From JAKACA01 sp050010115 (GTDB lineage Bacteria; Actinomycetota; Acidimicrobiia; Acidimicrobiales; Bog-793): a stretch of DNA of 64,000 nt. The position numbers were made by a program, and so were the translations under genes. Below, one piece after another: positions 1 to 8,301 of the stretch (its first letter is position 1; every line of letters begins with the position of its first letter). The notes under the pieces are model-generated. The model had not been told where the DNA came from, did no database searches, and was given only the letters and a program-made list of their open reading frames with translations. The DNA lies in assembly GCA_050010115.1 (NCBI GenBank), contig JBEKLQ010000002.1, positions 1 through 64,000 of the forward strand, read 5' to 3'.

Positions 1-147
1 GCCTCGCTTGTCGGTAAGCCAGAGGACACCCTCGGGCTCCGACAGCGCCCGCTCGACATCAGCGATCACCTGCTCGCGGTCGGCTCCGTCGGGGAGCTCG
101 ACGTCGAGCTCTTTCGGAGTCTGGATGATCCCGATACGAACGTCCAC
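1..147 (-). CDS. DUF3107 family protein (partial, C-terminus off the window)
   Basis: Read from the minus strand, the first 49 codons give a protein beginning VDVRIGIIQTPKELDVEL and containing ADVERAL and VLWLTDKRG. This pattern matches the short DUF3107 proteins conserved in actinobacteria, which usually have about 70-80 residues and no established function. The start is GTG, preceded by AAAGGAGCAGC, a good ribosome binding site five bases away, so the start is well supported. The window edge cuts off the C-terminal third. The gene points away from everything else here and lies downstream of dgt on the same strand. Confidence 0.8.
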   Translation of the reverse strand, partial: MDVRIGIIQTPKELDVELPDGADREQVIADVERALSEPEGVLWLTDKRG

Positions 148-299
148 GCTGCTCCTTTGGTCCTTCGGCCGATCCGACGTGCCGCTGGCTGACGAACAGA
201 GCCCGGGCGGCGGGTCGAAACTGACTTCGGCTCGTCACGATGTTGTGTACCCAGCCGGCGGCTGCCCGCGGCTGTCTGGGCCATCGTAGGGCCCAGCCA

Positions 300-321
300 G
301 GCGCAAGCGCCCAGTTGCGCC
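300..321 (-). terminator. Candidate hairpin terminator after dgt
   Basis: A perfect 7-bp inverted repeat (GGCGCAA / TTGCGCC) with an 8-nt loop lies 17 bases past the dgt stop codon. No T-run follows on the minus strand, which is common in high-GC actinobacteria. The rest of the 148-337 gap shows nothing else recognisable. Confidence 0.4.
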
Positions 322-337
322 GAACCGACGCCGATGA

Positions 338-1528
338 CTATGCGGAGTCAAAGCCCCTCGGCAGCCGGTCGGCCGGCCAGCCGAGCCGTGCGATCGCCTG
401 GACGCACGCAAACCGATCAGTCATCCCCGCGACGTACCCAACGGCCGAGCGAACGACGGAGTCAGAGCCGGCTCGTGCATCGGCGAGATCCGTGCCGAAG
501 TTCGCCGGCATCTCGGCCGGATGGCCGGCATAGTGCTCCACCAGCGAACGCAGCATGTCCACGACACGGAGCGACTGCTCGATGGAGGCGGACCGGAGGT
601 AAATCCGCTCGTAGTCGAAGCGCCGGAGCTCGGCAAGCGCCTCCCCCATCTCCTCGCTCAGCCCGACAAGGCCCGTCGCCTGCGTCACCCCGACGACGTC
701 GTGGACGAACGCCCGCAGCTGCTGGCTCCTCGTGCGGCCACAGCGCTCCACGACGAGCTCCGGTAGATCGGACACATCGACGATGCCGGCATGGGCAGCG
801 TCCTCCAGGTCGTGGGCCGTATAGGCGATCCGGTCGGCCAGCGCCACGACTTCGCCCTCAGGCGTCGCCGGCGCAGGGCGAGACCAGGAATGGTTGCAGA
901 TGCCGTCGAGGGTCTCGGCACACAAGTTGAGCGGCGCCGCGGTCACCTCCGCGCCCCAGACAGCGTGGTCGAAACCGCCGGCGACGAAGGGTGACAGGGC
1001 GTCCTCGCTGGCGTGCCCGCCGGGACCATGGCCGCAGTCGTGCCCAAGCGCGATCGCCTCGCACAGCGCCACGTTCAACCGGCACGCCCTGGCGATCGCC
1101 GTCGCGACCTGCGCGACCTCGAGCGCGTGGGTGAGCCGCGTCCGCTGGTGGTCGGCCGGGAACACGAACACCTGCGTCTTGCCGGCCAAGCGCCGGAAGG
1201 CCGTCGAGTGCAGGATCCTGTCGCGGTCCCGCTCGAAGCACGTCCGCCAGTCGTCCGGCTCCTCACGGACCGCACGCTTCCCTGCCCCGATCGCCCGGGT
1301 GGCGCACGGAGCCAGCGAGGCATCCTCGCCCTCCTCGCGCGCCGCGCGATCGAGCACCGAGAAGTCCCCGACCTTGGCGGGCCCAGCGTGGGCCGCTCGC
1401 ACTTCGGGCAGCGGCACCCGAAAGCCCTCCATCGTTGCGGCCCATTCGATCGCCCGCTCGCTCGGACCGGGCGCCCCTGTGGGCGGCTCCGAGTCGTTCG
1501 GCACACCCTGACGTTCGATGATGGTCAC
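338..1528 (-). CDS. dgt: Deoxyguanosinetriphosphate triphosphohydrolase-like HD protein
   Basis: This 396-residue protein of the dGTPase-like HD-domain family is expected to cleave dNTPs to the nucleoside and tripolyphosphate in the cytoplasm. The family core begins with RDRDRILHSTAFRRLAGKTQVF near residue 100. Metal ligands are visible as H134 in RLTHALEVAQ, the HD pair H163-D164 in LGHDCGHGPGGHASE, and a distal Asp in ADRIAYTAHDLEDA. The chosen GTG start opens VTIIERQ. The N-terminal 80-90 residues are poorly conserved, have no strong ribosome binding site and may be over-long; an internal ATG (MEGFRVPL) is an alternative. The frame stays open further upstream over the divergent methyltransferase, but that part is not coding. 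Confidence 0.85.
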   Translation of the reverse strand: MTIIERQGVPNDSEPPTGAPGPSERAIEWAATMEGFRVPLPEVRAAHAGPAKVGDFSVLDRAAREEGEDASLAPCATRAIGAGKRAVREEPDDWRTCFERDRDRILHSTAFRRLAGKTQVFVFPADHQRTRLTHALEVAQVATAIARACRLNVALCEAIALGHDCGHGPGGHASEDALSPFVAGGFDHAVWGAEVTAAPLNLCAETLDGICNHSWSRPAPATPEGEVVALADRIAYTAHDLEDAAHAGIVDVSDLPELVVERCGRTRSQQLRAFVHDVVGVTQATGLVGLSEEMGEALAELRRFDYERIYLRSASIEQSLRVVDMLRSLVEHYAGHPAEMPANFGTDLADARAGSDSVVRSAVGYVAGMTDRFACVQAIARLGWPADRLPRGFDSA

Positions 1529-1660
1529 GACCCGAGGATACGAGAGCGTTGTGTCACGACCTCGGCAGGTCGCCCGCGCCCGTTGCCGGACCCCCCGTCG
1601 CCGCACCTGCGGGCGCAGCGCCGTGGGACCAGCCGGTGCCGCCAACAGTAGCCTCCGCCG

Positions 1661-2395
1661 GTGACCACATACCTCCCGGGTGATCCCGAGTACCGGGCTT
1701 ACGTCGGCCCCTTCGAGCAGTACGACGTGATGGGCGCAACCCAGTTCGCCTTGCTGTACGCACTCGGAATCCGCCAACACCACAGGCTGCTCGACATCGG
1801 TTGCGGATCGCTGCGGGCAGGCCGGCTCTTCATCACTTATCTCGAGCCTGGCAACTACACCGGCGTCGAGCCGAACACCTGGTTGATCGACGAGGCGATC
1901 GAGCACCAGGTGGGCCGTGATCTCATACGGATCAAGGCACCCATGTTCTCCACGACGGACTCGTTCGACTTCTCCGGCCTGGGCACGTTCGACATCGTCG
2001 TGGCGCAGTCCATCGCCTCCCACGCCGGCCCGGGCCTCGTACCCACGATGCTGGCATCGATCCGGAGCGCTCTCGAGCCCCGCGGTATCGCCGCGGTCAC
2101 GTTCATCCACGCCGATCCCGACGATCACGAGGTGGTGCACGTCGAACCCGGCGATGGTGAGTGGCCGGCGTGGCTGTACCCGGGATGCTTCAGCTACCGG
2201 CGCGAGGTGGTCGAGTCGTTCATCGCCACGGCGGGGTTGACCGGGTTCGCCATCGCGTGGCACCACCCTCGCCAGACGTGGTGGCTGCTCGCCCGAGACC
2301 GTGACGCGCTGCCAAGCGCCGAGTTCGTCGGGCGGTTGACGGGGGTGACGCTGGCGGAAGGTTTCGAGGCGAGCTGGCGCCCGCGGCCCTCTTGA
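1661..2395 (+). CDS. SAM-dependent class I methyltransferase
   Basis: This protein of 244 residues is a soluble class I methyltransferase. Motif I is LLDIGCGSLRAGRLF (residues 43-57), the acidic ribose-binding position is in TGVEPNTW (67-74), and motif IV is near FDIVVAQSIASH. The C-terminal half carries aromatic patches (WPAWLYPGCFSY, WHHPRQTWWLL) that may contact an acceptor. It starts at GTG directly after CCTCCGCC and is divergent from dgt. Its substrate cannot be told from the sequence. It resembles the small-molecule or sugar methyltransferases often scattered in actinobacterial genomes. It ends 20 bases from the end of mrp, so the two are convergent. Confidence 0.75.
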   Translation: MTTYLPGDPEYRAYVGPFEQYDVMGATQFALLYALGIRQHHRLLDIGCGSLRAGRLFITYLEPGNYTGVEPNTWLIDEAIEHQVGRDLIRIKAPMFSTTDSFDFSGLGTFDIVVAQSIASHAGPGLVPTMLASIRSALEPRGIAAVTFIHADPDDHEVVHVEPGDGEWPAWLYPGCFSYRREVVESFIATAGLTGFAIAWHHPRQTWWLLARDRDALPSAEFVGRLTGVTLAEGFEASWRPRPS

Positions 2396-2415
2396 CCTTT
2401 CCCTCGGCGGGGCCT

Positions 2416-3603
2416 TCAGCGGATCGATAGCTCCGACCGGTAGACGCGAGCGGGACCGAGCTCGACGATCTTGGACGCGAGCGCGCCGAATGCCGCCGCC
2501 ACCTCACTGCCGGGCTCGGAGACGACGATCGGCAACCCCACGTCGCCGCCCTCGCGAAGGGCCGGCACGAACGGGAGCTGTGCCAGCAACCCGACGCCGA
2601 GGTGCTTGGCGAGCTGCTGGCCGCCGCCGGATCCGAACAGCTCGTAGCGGTGCCCGTCGTCGCCGACGAACCATGACATGTTCTCGACGACGCCCCTCAG
2701 CGGCAGCCGCAGCTGCCGGGCCATGACCGCAGCCCGCTGCGCCACCCGTCCTGCGGCGGGCTGGGGCGTCGTGACGACGATCAGCTCCGCTCGCGGCACG
2801 AACTGCGCGATCGACATCGACACGTCACCGGTCCCCGGCGGCAGGTCGATGAGGAGGAACTCGGGAGCCCCCCAGTGGACGTCGACGAGAAACTGCTCCA
2901 GGGCCTTGTGCAGCATCGGTCCCCGCCAGATGACGGCCTGATCCTCCGCCACGAAGAAACCCATCGAGATGCACCGCACGCCATGTGCAACCGGCGGGAG
3001 CAGCAACTCCCCGAGCATCGAGGGAGGCTCGCTCACCCCGAGCATCGACGGGATCGAGAAGCCGTACACGTCGGCATCGAGCAACCCGACGGAATGCCCG
3101 GCCTGGGCGAGGGACACGGCGAGGTTGACCGTCACGCTCGACTTCCCCACACCGCCCTTGCCGGATCCGACCGCGAGCACCCGCGTCGGGGACGACTTGT
3201 CAGCGAAGGGGTTTGCCCGCGGCACGGGCCCATCGCCTCCGTGTCGCCCGCCGGGTGCATGGCCCGGTCCGGGCAGCGGGCCACCCGGCGGCTTAGAACC
3301 GAGCCCCAGCTCCTGGATGTGGGCGGCCAGTTCTGACTCTTCGCCGGCGGTCATCTCCACCAGGTGCACCGTGGCCGCCGGCGCCCCCGCTGCGGCCACG
3401 GCGGCCGTGATCCGGGCCACGAGCTCGTCTTCCCCAGGGTGGCCGCCTCTCGGGATCGCCACGGTCACTTCCGTGGACCATCGCCGTGACTCAAGCGCCC
3501 GCACAAGCCCGAGATCGCCGACGCGGTGGAACAGGCGCGGGTCGACGACGTCTGCCACGGCGGCGGCGAGGCTCTCGGCGCTGGATCCCTCGTTCGATGC
3601 CAT
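2416..3603 (-). CDS. mrp: Mrp/NBP35-family iron-sulfur cluster carrier ATPase
   Basis: This 395-residue P-loop ATPase is of the kind that binds and passes on Fe-S clusters. Residues 10-95 form a MIP18/DUF59-like domain (DPRLFHRVGDLGLV). A Gly/Pro-rich linker follows (about 102-130), then the deviant Walker A GKGGVGKS (148-155), the LLDADVYGFSIP motif and the IDLPPGTGD motif. The paired C-x2-C that many Mrp proteins use to bind a cluster is absent: the equivalent stretch reads ENMSWFVGDDGHRYELFG. Several actinobacterial Mrp proteins appear to share this loss. The ATG start (MASNEGSS) is chosen because the DUF59 domain begins right after it. The gene is divergent from a SufR-like regulator, which supports a role in Fe-S metabolism. 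Confidence 0.9.
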   Translation of the reverse strand: MASNEGSSAESLAAAVADVVDPRLFHRVGDLGLVRALESRRWSTEVTVAIPRGGHPGEDELVARITAAVAAAGAPAATVHLVEMTAGEESELAAHIQELGLGSKPPGGPLPGPGHAPGGRHGGDGPVPRANPFADKSSPTRVLAVGSGKGGVGKSSVTVNLAVSLAQAGHSVGLLDADVYGFSIPSMLGVSEPPSMLGELLLPPVAHGVRCISMGFFVAEDQAVIWRGPMLHKALEQFLVDVHWGAPEFLLIDLPPGTGDVSMSIAQFVPRAELIVVTTPQPAAGRVAQRAAVMARQLRLPLRGVVENMSWFVGDDGHRYELFGSGGGQQLAKHLGVGLLAQLPFVPALREGGDVGLPIVVSEPGSEVAAAFGALASKIVELGPARVYRSELSIR

Positions 3604-3673
3604 CTGTACTCGTCCCGTCCGTCGTCGAGCTCGTTCGAGCCCTCTTCGCGGCTGCCCCGGTACGATAACGGCC

Positions 3674-4381
3674 GTGAGTGGACCTGCTGGTGTGATTGAC
3701 GGGGAGGGTTTCTCGGCGGCGGTTGAGGCGATCACGTCCGCGTTCGGCGACTCGACGCGCCGTGGCATCTTCCTGTACGTGCGGGACCACGACGGCGTCA
3801 CGGCAAGCGAGGTCGCGGAGCATTTCGCCCTCCATCCGAATGTCGCCCGTCACCACCTCGACAAGCTGGCCTTCGGAGGACACCTGCAAGTCGTCGTCGA
3901 CCACCGTGCAGGCGTCGGGCGCCCGTCCAAGCGTTACCGGGCCCGGATCAGCGACTCGTCGGCCGTACCGGAGCATCGCGACGACCTCCTCGTGCTGCTG
4001 CTCGCCCGGCTGCTGCCGCTGGTCGATCCACCGGCAGCCGAGCGTGTCGCCTACGAAGTGGGGGCCGAGTACGGGCGGACGTTGGGGACCCACATGTCGC
4101 CGGGTGATGCGCCGAGATCGATCCGCTCGGCCATGCAGGCGGTAGCCGATGCGCTGACGGCGCATGGGTTCGCTGCGCATGCTGCCGGGCCTACCGCTCC
4201 GAACGCCGTCGTCCGGGCCCACTGCCCATTCGGAGCGGCCGCAGTGGAGAACCCCGTGCTGTGTGCCGCCGATCGAGGTCTGGTCGAGGGCCTGCTCTCG
4301 GTGCTGTGCGGCGACACCGTCCCGGTACAGATCTCGTCGCGGGCCAAAGGTGACGACGTCTGTGTCACCGTGGCCGGCTGA
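3674..4381 (+). CDS. SufR-like Fe-S-sensing helix-turn-helix regulator
   Basis: The protein has 235 residues with an ArsR/DeoR-like winged helix at 20-95 (TASEVAEHFALHPNVARHHL, then a wing containing GRPSKRYRA). Near the C-terminus it has four cysteines, C184, C197, C212 and C230 (C-x12-C-x14-C-x17-C), beginning HCPFGAAAVENPVLC. SufR repressors of the suf operon carry a comparable C-terminal cysteine cluster that ligates an iron-sulfur cluster, so a cluster-sensing role is likely. It starts at GTG in the 70-bp space shared with mrp, and 24 bp downstream lies a cysteine desulfurase. I infer that it controls these neighbours. A generic ArsR-type regulator remains possible. Confidence 0.75.
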   Translation: MSGPAGVIDGEGFSAAVEAITSAFGDSTRRGIFLYVRDHDGVTASEVAEHFALHPNVARHHLDKLAFGGHLQVVVDHRAGVGRPSKRYRARISDSSAVPEHRDDLLVLLLARLLPLVDPPAAERVAYEVGAEYGRTLGTHMSPGDAPRSIRSAMQAVADALTAHGFAAHAAGPTAPNAVVRAHCPFGAAAVENPVLCAADRGLVEGLLSVLCGDTVPVQISSRAKGDDVCVTVAG

Positions 4382-4405
4382 CGAGACGCTGCGCTCACTC
4401 ACGAT

Positions 4406-5587
4406 GTGCCCGGCCGCGATGTGACCGGGCACCGCCACTATCTCGATCACGCCTCGACCACGCCGCTTCGCCCCGAGGCGCGCCGGGCGATGGCGGACTG
4501 GCTCGACGTTGCCACCACTCCGGACGGCGTCGGCGACCCGGGGCGTGTCCACACCGAAGGGCGGCGCACCCGGATCGCCGTCGAGACCGCCCGCGAGTCC
4601 GTCGCCGAGTTGCTCGGTACGGATTCATCACGCGTCGTCTTCACGAGCAGTGCCACGGAAGCCGTCAACGCGGCGGTGTTCAGCGCGGCCGCAGCACGGC
4701 CGGGAGCGCCTCTCGTCAGCGCTGCGGTCGAGCATTCGAGCGTCCGCGAAACCTGCCGACGGGCCGGACCAACCCTCGAGCTCGCCGTCGACGTATCAGG
4801 ACGCGTCGATCTCGATCAGCTCGCCCAGTGGCTGAGCGAGGAACAGCCGGCCCTCGTGAACTGCCAGTTCGCCAACCATGAGGTGGGCACTCTCCAGCCC
4901 GTTGCCGAAGTCGTCAGCCTCTGCCGCCAGGCGAACGTCCCGGTTCACTGCGATGCAGCGGCCGCGGCCGGGCATTTGCCGCTCTCGTTCACCGACCTCG
5001 GCGTGGATCTCATGTCGGTCAGCAGTCACAAGTTAGGCGGCCCGCCAGGCGTCGGGGCACTGATCGTCAGGCGCGGGCTGAGGTTGGTCCCGTTGCTCGT
5101 CGGTGGCTCTGAAGAACGTGCCCGCCGGGCAGGGGCGGAGAACGTGCCCGGGATCATTGGTTTCGGTGCTGCCTGCGAGGCGCTACTCGCGATCGCCGGA
5201 GACGAGAGCCGCCTCGCTCGTGAGGCTGGCGCCGCAATGGAGCACACGCGTGCAGCCACGTCGCTCGCCACCACGGTCGACGGGGTCGAGGTCGCCGGCG
5301 ACGCCGCTCACCGAGTCCCGCACATCGTCTGTGTGAGCGTCGGCGGCGTGAAGGGAGAAGCCGTCCTGCTGTCGCTGGACCGATCCGGCGTCGCGGTCCA
5401 TTCCGGCTCGGCCTGCTCCTCTGAGGTGCTGGAGCCGTCGCCGGTGCTGGCGGCCATGGGTGTCGATCCCGACTCGTCGCTGCGGGTCTCGGTCGGGTGG
5501 TCGACGACGGATGCGGACATCTCGGCGTTCGCCGACGCTTTCCCAGCTGCGGTGTCGAAACTGCGGGCCCTGGCCTCGCCTGCCTGA
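4406..5587 (+). CDS. Cysteine desulfurase (NifS/IscS family)
   Basis: This PLP enzyme of 393 residues would move sulfur from cysteine onto its own active-site cysteine for Fe-S cluster or thio-cofactor synthesis. Visible features are YLDHASTTPLRPEA at the N-terminus, H110 in VEHSSV, the PLP-stacking region with D183 in HCDAAAAAGH, the Schiff-base lysine K209 in SVSSHKLGGPPG and the catalytic C337 in VHSGSACSSEVLEPS. The usual Gln of the DAxQ motif is Ala here. The GTG start overlaps an ATG by one base. The gene follows the SufR-like regulator closely, so the two are probably one transcript. No scaffold protein (SufU/IscU) is next to it. Confidence 0.88.
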   Translation: MPGRDVTGHRHYLDHASTTPLRPEARRAMADWLDVATTPDGVGDPGRVHTEGRRTRIAVETARESVAELLGTDSSRVVFTSSATEAVNAAVFSAAAARPGAPLVSAAVEHSSVRETCRRAGPTLELAVDVSGRVDLDQLAQWLSEEQPALVNCQFANHEVGTLQPVAEVVSLCRQANVPVHCDAAAAAGHLPLSFTDLGVDLMSVSSHKLGGPPGVGALIVRRGLRLVPLLVGGSEERARRAGAENVPGIIGFGAACEALLAIAGDESRLAREAGAAMEHTRAATSLATTVDGVEVAGDAAHRVPHIVCVSVGGVKGEAVLLSLDRSGVAVHSGSACSSEVLEPSPVLAAMGVDPDSSLRVSVGWSTTDADISAFADAFPAAVSKLRALASPA

Positions 5588-5597
5588 CGGTGGGCGC

Positions 5598-6386
5598 CTA
5601 CCAGGTCAGGCCGAGCACACCCCGCATTGCTTCTTCGAACGAGGCGTCGTCCAACGCGCGCCGGGCCCCGAGCACCAGCGCTGCGTCGTGCCCGACCTCG
5701 ACCCGGAGCGGCGTGGACGGGTCCTCGATGGCGTCTGCGATCGCCTGGCCCACGATCTCGGGCCCGGGTCGACCCTGAGGGTTCAGCAGCGAGTCGTTGG
5801 GCTCCCATTGCCGGCGCAGCTCGTCGTAGGCGTCGGGGCCGTCATGGACAAGGCCGGGTTTCATGCCGGGTTCGATGTAGCCGGGTTCGATGATCATGAC
5901 CCGGATGCCGAAGTGCCCGACCTCGATGTGCAAGCACTCGCTGATGGCCTCGAGCGCATGCTTGGTGGCCGCATACGGGCCTTCCAGCGGAGTCCCGACT
6001 TTGCCCTGCACCGAGCTCACGTTGACGATCACGCCGCTGCCCCGATCGCGCCACGCCGGGAGCACGGCCTGGATGACCCGCAGCGCCCCGAGGACGTTCG
6101 TGTCGAACATCCCCGCCACCAGATCGATCGGCACCGACTCCAGCGGCCCCTCGCTGTTCAGTGCGGCGTTGTTGACGACGGCGTCGAGCTTGCCGGCCGC
6201 AGCGATGGCCGCCCGGACCGACTCGGGGTCGTTCACGTCGAGCGCCATCGTCGAGACGCCGGGATCCGAGCTGTCGATGACCGAGGGGTTTCTCGCCGTC
6301 GCGATCACGTCATGCCCTCGCGCCGCCAACTCCGCCACCGTCGCCGCGCCGATCGCCCGGCCGGCACCTGTCACGAGCACTCGCAT
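5598..6386 (-). CDS. Short-chain dehydrogenase/reductase
   Basis: A classical SDR of 262 residues. The NAD(P) motif is TGAGRAIG (6-13), NNAA is at 72-75, the catalytic tetrad is N97, S124/S125, Y138 and K142 (YAATK), and PGYIEPG follows the active site. Asp/Asn positions around ALDVND bind the cofactor adenine. It probably oxidises or reduces a hydroxyl/keto group of an unknown small molecule or lipid. It is the last gene on this strand downstream of the ccm operon, 46 bp from ccmI, and could be co-transcribed with it without being functionally related. It converges on the cysteine desulfurase. Confidence 0.85.
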   Translation of the reverse strand: MRVLVTGAGRAIGAATVAELAARGHDVIATARNPSVIDSSDPGVSTMALDVNDPESVRAAIAAAGKLDAVVNNAALNSEGPLESVPIDLVAGMFDTNVLGALRVIQAVLPAWRDRGSGVIVNVSSVQGKVGTPLEGPYAATKHALEAISECLHIEVGHFGIRVMIIEPGYIEPGMKPGLVHDGPDAYDELRRQWEPNDSLLNPQGRPGPEIVGQAIADAIEDPSTPLRVEVGHDAALVLGARRALDDASFEEAMRGVLGLTW

Positions 6387-6432
6387 CGCCTGTCTGCCCC
6401 TTTCTCGATACTGGTGCGGCAGTCTGCCAGTG

Positions 6433-7281
6433 TCAGCCGCTTCTCGCCGTCAATGCGGGTGGAGCTGCCAGACCGGCCGCCCGGTACGCGGCGAGCGCAG
6501 TGCTGCGCACCGACTTCACGAGCGTCCCGGATGGGTGGTCGGCGAGCATGGCGGTGAACTCCCGTACGGCACCTGATGGCGAGTGCGAGTCCTCGTAGAG
6601 CGCCACACCGTCGTAAGCCCGTGCGAGCGCGTAGCCCGGGGCTACCTTGACGGCGGCGGTGATCTCCCGGTCGCCGCCGGACACGAGGCTCGCCTTCTTG
6701 GAAGACAAGCCGGCCAGGCGCACGAGCCACCCGCCGTCGGCCAGTGCTTCCGGCTGGCTCGGGTCGAGCTCGAGCACCTTGTCATAGACGACGACCGCTT
6801 GGACGATCTCGTGATTCGACGCGAGCACCGACGCCTCGGCGAGCTCGGTCTGGATCTGGGCGGCGACCGTCAGGGTAGGAGCGGGGGACCGAGTGAACGG
6901 GGCGACTCCGGCGAGGCCCAGGCCGACCAGCGTCCCGGCGAGCACGAAACATGCCGCCGCCGACCAACCGAGTACGAGCCGGTGCCGGCGATCCGAGAGC
7001 CAGAACCGAAACGATGGCGGCTGTGCCGGTGCCCCGGCTCCTGCCCCGGCTCCTGCCCCGGCTCCTGCCTCGGCCCCTGCCTCGGCCGGTTCGAGGTTGG
7101 CGATGGCGGCGGCGATCTCCTCGGCCCGAGCCAGATAGCGGTCCCGTAGCTGGGTGTAGTCAGCCGGGTCGATGTCTCCAGCCGCTCGCTCGCGGTCCAG
7201 ATCCTCGAGCGACCTCCGGAGGTACACCTCCTCGTCGACCAACCCCGCCCGCTGCTGGCGCTCGGCCTTGGTGGCGGTCAC
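6433..7281 (-). CDS. ccmI: CcmI-like cytochrome c biogenesis protein with TPR region
   Basis: This protein has 282 residues and sits last in the ccm operon; its GTG start overlaps the ccmH stop as GTGA. The N-terminus (DEEVYLRRSLEDLDRERAAG ...) is a charged helix typical of the CcmI/CycH cytoplasmic segment. It is followed by a Gly-Ala repeat linker, one membrane helix at about 99-125 and a helical TPR-like domain (QAVVVYDKVLELDPSQPEAL, DGGWLVRLAG). In System I, CcmI presents apocytochrome c to the CcmFH haem ligation complex. It is shorter than proteobacterial CcmI and has only one obvious membrane helix, so the name rests partly on position and architecture. Confidence 0.7.
   Translation of the reverse strand: MTATKAERQQRAGLVDEEVYLRRSLEDLDRERAAGDIDPADYTQLRDRYLARAEEIAAAIANLEPAEAGAEAGAGAGAGAGAGAPAQPPSFRFWLSDRRHRLVLGWSAAACFVLAGTLVGLGLAGVAPFTRSPAPTLTVAAQIQTELAEASVLASNHEIVQAVVVYDKVLELDPSQPEALADGGWLVRLAGLSSKKASLVSGGDREITAAVKVAPGYALARAYDGVALYEDSHSPSGAVREFTAMLADHPSGTLVKSVRSTALAAYRAAGLAAPPALTARSG
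7031..7090 (-). repeat. Five tandem 12-bp units in ccmI encoding an Ala-Gly linker
   Basis: Three identical units of GCCCCGGCTCCT are followed by two diverged copies. They encode the AGAGAGAG linker between the N-terminal helix and the membrane helix of CcmI. The 12-bp unit keeps the frame if copies are gained or lost. Confidence 0.9.
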
Positions 7282-7694
7282 GGCGCGACCGCCGGACGTC
7301 GGCGCCGCCGCCAGAAGTACGAGCCGAGGCCGATCGCAGCCACCCCGATCAAGGCGACGGGGACGACGTAGAGCGTGGCGTCCAGCCTCGACCCTGCCGG
7401 GAGGAGCAGGCCGCCATATCCGTAGCGGGCAACGACCGCCTGCTCGATCCGCTGGTTGCTCCAGCCTGTGGCCACCCAGCCGGCTACCTCGTGGCGCAGC
7501 GTCAAGGAGGACGGCGCGTCCGACTGCGCGATGGAGAGATCCTCGCAAGCCGGGCATTTGATGATGCTGTCGAGGTACGACGTGCGGGCGGCGGCGGTCG
7601 ACGGCGGTGGGTGCACGCTGCCGATCGCCAGGAGCACGACTGCCGCTGCCGCCAATACGGCCCAGGCGATGCGGGAGCTCAGGATCTTGATCAC
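7278..7694 (-). CDS. ccmH: CcmH-type apocytochrome c thiol reductase subunit
   Basis: The 138-residue protein has an N-terminal membrane helix (about 9-26), the redox motif IKCPACEDLSIAQSDAP with C47 and C50, a helix-rich periplasmic domain (EVAGWVATGWSNQRIEQAVVARYGYGGLLLPA) and a C-terminal membrane helix (about 107-127). This is the CcmH/CcmL/NrfF architecture that keeps the apocytochrome CXXCH thiols reduced during haem attachment. The GTG start (VIKILSSRIAW) gives a clean signal anchor. It lies 55 bp downstream of the thioredoxin-like gene and overlaps ccmI by four bases. Confidence 0.9.
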   Translation of the reverse strand: MIKILSSRIAWAVLAAAAVVLLAIGSVHPPPSTAAARTSYLDSIIKCPACEDLSIAQSDAPSSLTLRHEVAGWVATGWSNQRIEQAVVARYGYGGLLLPAGSRLDATLYVVPVALIGVAAIGLGSYFWRRRRRPAVAP

Positions 7695-7749
7695 GACATT
7701 CCGAGCCCTTGGGTGGCGCCACCGGAGTGCGATGATGCACGACCTGCGG

Positions 7750-8301
7750 TCACAGCCCCCTCGCTTGCTCCTGCTGGATCCACCGCTCCAGCTCGGTGGC
7801 GGTGACGGCGCCCTCGATGGACGCGACCACACGCCCGGTCGGATCGACGAGGTAGGACCGGGGCAGTGATCCGACTCCGTAGTCCGAGGCGATCACTCCC
7901 CCGTTGTCCACCACCGACGGCCACGTGGCGCCTTCGGCGGATTGGAACGCCTTCCCATCCGACTCGGTGTCGCCGAACAGCACGCCGATCACCTCGGTGC
8001 GTGCACCACCGGGACGGGCGTACAAGAAGGACTCCAGTTCGGGCTCCTCCTGGCGGCAGGCATCGCACCACGAAGCGAAGAAGTTGACGACTACCCACCG
8101 ACCTCGCATCGACGACAACGAGATGGTCGAGCCCGAGAAGCTCGTCGCCACGATCGCAGGAGCAGGCTTGCCGACGAGCGGGCTGTCGGCCATGACCATC
8201 GTCGCCGGCTGGCGCGTGGCCAGCACCGAGACGAGGACCACTGCGACCACTGCGACTCCGAGCGCGGACCAGCGCGCCGCCTTGAAGCGGCTCGAGCTCA
8301 T
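7750..8301 (-). CDS. ccmG: Membrane-anchored thioredoxin-like protein (CcmG/TlpA/ResA type)
   Basis: This protein of 183 residues has one N-terminal anchor helix (12-28) followed by an extracytoplasmic thioredoxin fold. The active site is FFASWCDACRQEEP (C79, C82), and the cis-proline region is GVGSLPRSYLVDPTGRVV. In System I, CcmG supplies electrons to CcmH and the apocytochrome. The start ATG overlaps the ccmF stop codon, placing the gene inside the ccm operon. WCDAC differs from the WCPTC or WCEPC seen in many homologues but keeps both cysteines. Confidence 0.88.
   Translation of the reverse strand: MSSSRFKAARWSALGVAVVAVVLVSVLATRQPATMVMADSPLVGKPAPAIVATSFSGSTISLSSMRGRWVVVNFFASWCDACRQEEPELESFLYARPGGARTEVIGVLFGDTESDGKAFQSAEGATWPSVVDNGGVIASDYGVGSLPRSYLVDPTGRVVASIEGAVTATELERWIQQEQARGL

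Noticed and set aside
1529..2266. N-terminal extension of the dGTPase frame over the methyltransferase gene
   Set aside because: The extension is antisense to a clear methyltransferase and has no similarity to the family.
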